A DNA stretch of 13,005 bases from Irineochytrium annulatum (lineage: Eukaryota; Chytridiomycota; Chytridiomycetes; Chytridiales; Chytridiaceae). The stretch is from positions 1 through 13,005 of the forward strand of contig JADGJL010000841.1 in NCBI GenBank assembly GCA_027600665.1, given 5' to 3'. This document shows positions 8,838-13,005 of the stretch, one piece after another; positions within the stretch are counted from its first letter, which is position 1; each line of letters begins with the position of its first letter. The position numbers were made by a program, and so were the translations under genes. The notes under the pieces were generated by a model, which saw only the letters and a list, made by a program, of their open reading frames with translations, ran no database searches and was not told where the DNA came from.

Positions 8838-10634
8838 TTACTCATCGTCGATTGTCATGCCCTCCATTAAATCCTCAAGTAGCTCCCCGTCGTCGATCTC
8901 CGGGAAATCTTCTTCAGGCTCTTCCTCGTCGTCCTCAGCGTCGGCCTCGTCCACCATCTCCTCGTCCGGATCGTTTGCTGCAGGCGCTAGAAAAGCATCC
9001 GCGTCAATATCAAAGACGCCGCAAAAGCAACAGGCAAACTCACCCTTGTAAAGGTTCACCATGCCCCTCAGCTCTGCATCCTCCTCCAAGTCCCTCATAA
9101 ACAGCTCCATATCCTGATCAGCCCTCGCCCTCTCCGACTTCCCCTTCCCAATCGCCTCAACCTCTTCCTCGACCGTCATAGTCCTAAGCCTCCACTTCCT
9201 CCCCTTGCTCTTCTTCCTCGCGTTCGGATAGCTCTTCCGCACCAGCACCACATCCGGTATCGCGGCCCCGCTGCTCCGGGCAAGCGCGTCCCAATTCGGG
9301 TCGTTGAACACCACGGACCGCAAATCATAGCCCGACACGTGATCCCCCGGGTTCAAGATGTTGCCGAGGTGGGTCCGGACGAGGAAGGTTTGGGAGAGGT
9401 TGTTGGCGCGCGCGATCTCAACGGTCGCGAGCCGCCACCGGCCCCGGTGGCCCGACTCGCGGGTGACATCGATGACGTAGAACTCGGTCAGCTGGCGGGC
9501 CTCGAGCAAGGGTTGGAAGGCGTGGGAATCCCAGTAGGCGGTGTTGCGAAGCTCGACCTGCTGGAGCGTGTTGGGGTCCATGAGGCCAAGGGAAGAAGAG
9601 ACGCGGCTGCAAATGACGAGCGGGGAGATGGAAGAGAGGCTGCGGGCGAGTTTGAGGGGAAGGCAGACAAGATCATCCTGTGTGGTCACATTAGCTATTT
9701 GCGAAGATCAAAGTGGTCGTACCTTGCATATTGGGACAATTTCGAGCGAGTACGAGAACCGGTAATTTGCGGACCCGGAGTGGATGTCCTGCGAGATGAG
9801 CTGCTCGCTGGTCTTGAGTTTCGCCGGTACGACGGCCTGTAAAAACTCCACCATCCGTACAGCATGGCTCCGGTTGACGTAGTAGAAATCGATCCCATCC
9901 TTCGCCTCCTTGATGTTTGTCGTGTTGAGGTGTGCGTTGTGCTTCAGGATGACCTGCTCGAGCCACAGGAAGGTCCTCTTGTGCCCGACCTTCTGCCGGA
10001 CCTGGACAACGGCTTTCCATGTCTGTTGCGCGGCCACCCTCGTGCACTCGTCACATTGTTGCGACGACACCAGGTACTCAACCACGAAGACCTGCTGCAA
10101 GATCGTTGACGCCAGGACCTCCTTCTGGATCGTAAGCTTCACTTTCAGCCGGCGAGAGTGCGGCTCCGTCCAGATAAAACCGGCGTCGATCAGGCGGACC
10201 TTGGCGAGGCCCTTGAGCTTCTTCAGGCAGACAGTGAGTAGCTCCTTCGATTCAAGCTCGGCCACAACCCAAATGGCCGGTGGCTGAAGATACCGGTCGC
10301 AGCCTTTGCAGAAGTGGATCGTCGCCTATTAATGCGAGTTAAGAATCACCTTGGGCCGCCAGCCGCGACTGACCTGCTTCGGGATGCCCTCAGTGATGTC
10401 GATGTCATTCCGGATACAGTTGACGCAGAGGTTGGCAGGGTTTGGGGCGATAACAGAGCCGCAAGAGGCACAGAGACTTAGATAGAAGAGTTAGTCACGT
10501 CCATCGCTTCGAGCAGTCACTGTCCAAATAGATAGTCCAACTATTTAACACCTTCCTTCCCCTGCTCACCGACAAACTCACATTCTCTGCTGATTGTTCT
10601 GCTGCTGAGGCGGAACCGGATTGTAGATCTCCAT
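8838..10634 (-). CDS. nmd3: 60S ribosomal export protein NMD3, five exons
   Basis: Minus-strand exons are 10634-10582, 10476-10374, 10325-9723, 9677-9044 and 8986-8838, giving 513 aa, close to the yeast and human lengths. Introns are 105, 48, 45 and 57 bases. NMD3 loads onto the nascent 60S subunit and bridges it to the exportin Crm1/Xpo1. It then leaves in the cytoplasm through the action of the Lsg1 GTPase. The zinc-binding N-terminus has four CxxC pairs: C20/C23, C35/C38, C58/C61 and C143/C146. The diagnostic stretch APNPANLCVNCIRNDIDITE is followed by EGIPKQATIHFCKGCDRYLQPP, whose correct joining supports the second splice. Further family motifs are HLNTTNIKEAKDGIDFYY, FLQAVVPAKLKTSEQLIS and DDLVCLPLKLARSL. 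The C-terminus is acidic and ends in a leucine-rich nuclear export signal-like LLEDLMEGMTI (residues 500-510). The last intron (8987-9043) has a GTGAGT donor and TTTTCTAG acceptor but contains no stop in frame. If it is retained, 19 residues are added. The stop is 264 bases from the next minus-strand ATG. Confidence 0.95.
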
Positions 10635-11642
10635 CAAGGCGATAGGAAGGCGATACAGTCGAAATAACGAGAAGAACACCGAGTGCTCGTTGTATTTAGC
10701 GTCGATGGAGCGAGCAATTGTCAGCAGAAGAAAAACTGGTCCACAAATGTGGGGTTTGTCAGTTCCGCTAGATCGGCGTCGCGTCTCATTTGTTATCTAG
10801 TGTCAAACTCGGTCGTGGAAGGTTGAGTCGGGAGCAGAGCAGCATTCGGAGCGCGCGAGCGTCGCGGATCGGGATGTCGATGCATCTAAGTCGTTTCCCA
10901 AAAGGACCCCCTTGGCCGACCCCGCGAAGGCAGATTCTACGGTCACACATGTCCTCCTCCTCTTTCTTGGATCAGTATCCATCACGGCACGGGCAGATGA
11001 TGACGATGCGGAGGAGGGCGTTGAGTTCACGAGTGCCTGCAGGCGTATTTGGTACATGGGTCGTGGGAGTGCCGCGGGCAGAGTTGATGAGATAAAATGT
11101 CGTGCTTGTTGAGACGGTACGGAGAAATGGATGAGGACGGTTGGGAACTGCTCTGATCAATATGCGTTGCGAGAGGACTTATCTGTATATGGTGGTCACC
11201 CTTAGCCAAATAATCGACTCACAATCTTTATCACCTTACCCTTCTGCTGGCCTTGCCAATTTGGTTAGACCTCAGGACACCGATTCTCACCTTTTTGACG
11301 GCAAACCTTGGCTTCTATTCCGTATTCTTCGCTAAACGCTGAAAATATGGATCTCGAACCTTCGAATGCATTTCTGTATCCATTCTTTCTTGTCACATGG
11401 CAATCTCCTCCTACTTTCCACTGCGACAACCGTCAAGTACCACGACTTTCCCGTAATTCGGAAAAGTCGCTACTAAAAAAAAAAAAGGCTCCGAATTCAA
11501 ATCGATTTCGACTAGTTCCATTATGCTTGTATTCATCGCCATTTTACAATTACAGAGTTGATAAAATAAATATGGATGCATCACATTACGATAGCCACAC
11601 AAATTGAAGGCCAATACCACACGACTCGACGCAACACTCTCT
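10635..11642. other. Intergenic region of about 1 kb with no supported gene
   Basis: This lies between the NMD3 start and the stop of the ribonucleotide reductase gene, both on the minus strand. It should therefore hold the NMD3 promoter and the 3' flank of the reductase gene. Bases near 10741-10752 form a small inverted repeat (CCACA-AA-TGTGG) about 110 bases upstream of the NMD3 ATG. Around 10790-11100 it is GC-rich, with overlapping open frames on both strands. The best is 84 codons on the minus strand (11057-10803) containing MDTDPRKRRRTCVTVESAF, which I cannot tie to any family. Bases 11150-11640 are AT-rich, with an A12 run. I found no tRNA or other RNA gene. Confidence 0.55.
11475..11486 (+). 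repeat. Homopolymer run of 12 A
   Basis: Twelve consecutive A lie about 155 bases beyond the stop of the minus-strand reductase gene. On that gene's strand this reads as T12, in the region where 3' untranslated sequence or post-termination DNA is expected. It could be a simple-sequence tract. There is no sign that it is a retrotransposed poly(A) tail. Confidence 0.6.
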
Positions 11643-13005
11643 TTAAAAGTCCGCGTTCAAGTTAAACTCCTTCGCGTCCTCGCTCCTGTTCATTACGCCC
11701 GATTTCTGGTACTCGCCGACCTTCTTCTCAAAGAAATTGGTCTTCCCCTGCAGGGAGATCATGTCCATGAAGTCGAACGGGTTCGACGCCTGGAAGGCCT
11801 TCGGACAGCCCAGGCAGATCAGGAGCCGGTCCGCGACGAACTCAATGTACTGCTTCATCAGATTCGCGTTCATGCCGATGAGACTGACGGGGAGCGCTTC
11901 CGTGAGGAACCTGCATATTAAGGGGACTGCATGAGATGTTCTGTCGCCTTAACGGTCTCGAATAACGCAAAATGAACTCACTCTTGCTCAATGCCAACCG
12001 CCTCGACGACTATCTGCGTCACGCGTTCAGGCGAGGGGCGCTGGTGCAGGAGGGAGAAGAGCATGCAGGCAAAGTCGCAGTGGAGGCCCTCGTCCCTCGA
12101 GATGAGCTCGTTCGAGAAGGTTAGGCCCGGCATGAGCCCACGCTTCTTAAGCCAAAAGATGGCTGCGAAGGAACCCGAGAAGAAGATCCCCTCGACGACG
12201 GCGAAGGCGACGAGCCGCTCCGCGAAAGATGAGCTCTTGTCGGAGATCCACCGGAGCGCCCAATCGGCCTTCCGGGTGATGCAGGGGACTGTACATATTT
12301 ATCGAGACTTCGATGAGATTTCGCAAGGTGCGACAAGAAGGGGGATCAAATAGAACCTGTGTCGACGGCCCTGAACAAGAAGTCGCGCTCTTCGGGATCC
12401 TTAATGTAGGTATCGATGAGCAGCGAGTACCTGCGGTCGCCAGTGAGAACCAACATCATCTCCATGCAGAGTAAGGCAAAAGAAAATTCCGTACTTACAT
12501 TTCAGCGTGAATGTTCTCCATCATAATCTGAAAACCGTAGAAGCACCTGGCCTCGGGTATCTGGACGTCGTTCGAAAACCGGCTGACAAGGTTTTCGTTC
12601 ACGATGCCATCGGACGCCGCGAAGAAGGCCAACACCCGCCCAATGAAGAACCGCTCCTCGTCGTTCAGCTTGTTCTCCCAGTCGTTGATGTCCTTGGAAA
12701 GGTCGACCTGTTGATACGATCGTTGCGGAGACCCAGAGAGTGAGGCCTAGGATATACGGACAAAGGAATGACGGAATCCTCACCTCCTCCACGGTCCAGA
12801 AGCTCGCCTCGGCCTTCTTGTACATATGCCATACCTGTTCAGAGCCCGGGGGGGTCGAGTGAGTGTCTGCCGTTCCTCTCATTCGAAGCCAACACTATAC
12901 CTCGCTGTACTGTATCGGGAAGAGGACGAAACGCTTCGTGTTCGGCCGAAGGATGGGCTCGTCGATCTCCATGCTGGGACGGCGTCGAGTCGGGGTGAGG
13001 GGGTG
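11643..13005 (-). CDS. RNR2: Ribonucleoside-diphosphate reductase small subunit (class Ia R2), N-terminus probably outside the window
   Basis: Minus-strand exons are 12972 (or beyond)-12901, 12834-12784, 12707-12499, 12430-12357, 12288-11982 and 11910-11643. Introns are 66, 76, 68, 68 and 71 bases. From the first visible Met the product is 326 aa. R2 houses the diiron centre and tyrosyl radical that the large subunit uses to make dNTPs. All ligands are present, numbered from that Met: D74 (AASDGIV), E105 and H108 (MENIHAE), E168 (VVEGIFF), and E202 and H205 ([10 protein letters not shown]). The radical Tyr is Y112 (MYSLLIDTY). Spacing D-E 31, E-H 3, E-Y 7, Y-E 56 and Y-E 90 equals that of mouse R2. 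The tail FNLNADF corresponds to the R1-docking C-terminal peptide. Alignment by spacing puts Met1 at about residue 66 of mouse R2, and the frame stays open from 12972 to the edge at 13005. The real start is therefore probably upstream, beyond the window or a further intron. The exon 3/4 junction splits the Met codon just before the radical Tyr. Confidence 0.95.

Noticed and set aside
10803..11057. Minus-strand 84-codon frame as a real gene
   Set aside because: It starts at an ATG, but there is no family match, overlapping frames of similar length exist on the plus strand, and there is no splice or context support; kept only as a finding.
1..13005. A mobile element, CRISPR array, tRNA or biosynthetic cluster
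   Set aside because: I found no terminal repeats, transposase, reverse transcriptase, repeat-spacer pattern or tRNA-like fold by eye, and the genes are unrelated housekeeping functions.

Overview
The window looks like nuclear DNA of a microbial eukaryote, most likely a fungus. A chytrid-like or other early-diverging lineage is my inference and is not proven by the sequence. All five recognisable genes are split by very short introns: 20 in total, 45 to 105 bases each, with GT...AG ends and often a CTAAC- or TTAAC-like branch site. Coding sequence is GC-rich and the intergenic stretches are AT-richer. I see no prokaryotic operons, transposons, RNA genes or CRISPR arrays.

Layout, left to right. 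(1) The 3' end of an unrecognised plus-strand gene (to 329). (2) A complete plus-strand telomere protein Rap1 gene (553-3039, six exons, 729 aa), with BRCT, Myb, acidic linker and RCT domains plus two AT-hook-like motifs. (3) An AT-rich convergent gap. (4) A minus-strand gene (5382 down to 3556, two exons, 581 aa) whose two ends match the anaphase-promoting-complex subunit Cdc26/Hcn1, separated by about 530 residues of low-complexity sequence. (5) A minus-strand six-exon gene (8573 down to 5705, 852 aa) for a glycoside-hydrolase-like protein of uncertain family. (6) A minus-strand NMD3 gene for the 60S ribosomal export adaptor (10634 down to 8838, five exons, 513 aa). (7) About 1 kb with no gene I can support. 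(8) A minus-strand gene for the ribonucleotide reductase small subunit (12972 or beyond down to 11643, six exons seen). Its reading frame is still open at the window edge, so its N-terminus is probably missing.

The genes are housekeeping functions (telomere protection, mitotic ubiquitination, ribosome export, dNTP synthesis) next to one uncharacterised enzyme-like gene. I see no sign that they form one pathway. The points that most deserve a second look are the greatly enlarged Cdc26, the glycoside-hydrolase-like protein with no visible secretion signal, the AT-hooks in Rap1, and three 57-base introns that keep the frame open and contain no stop.
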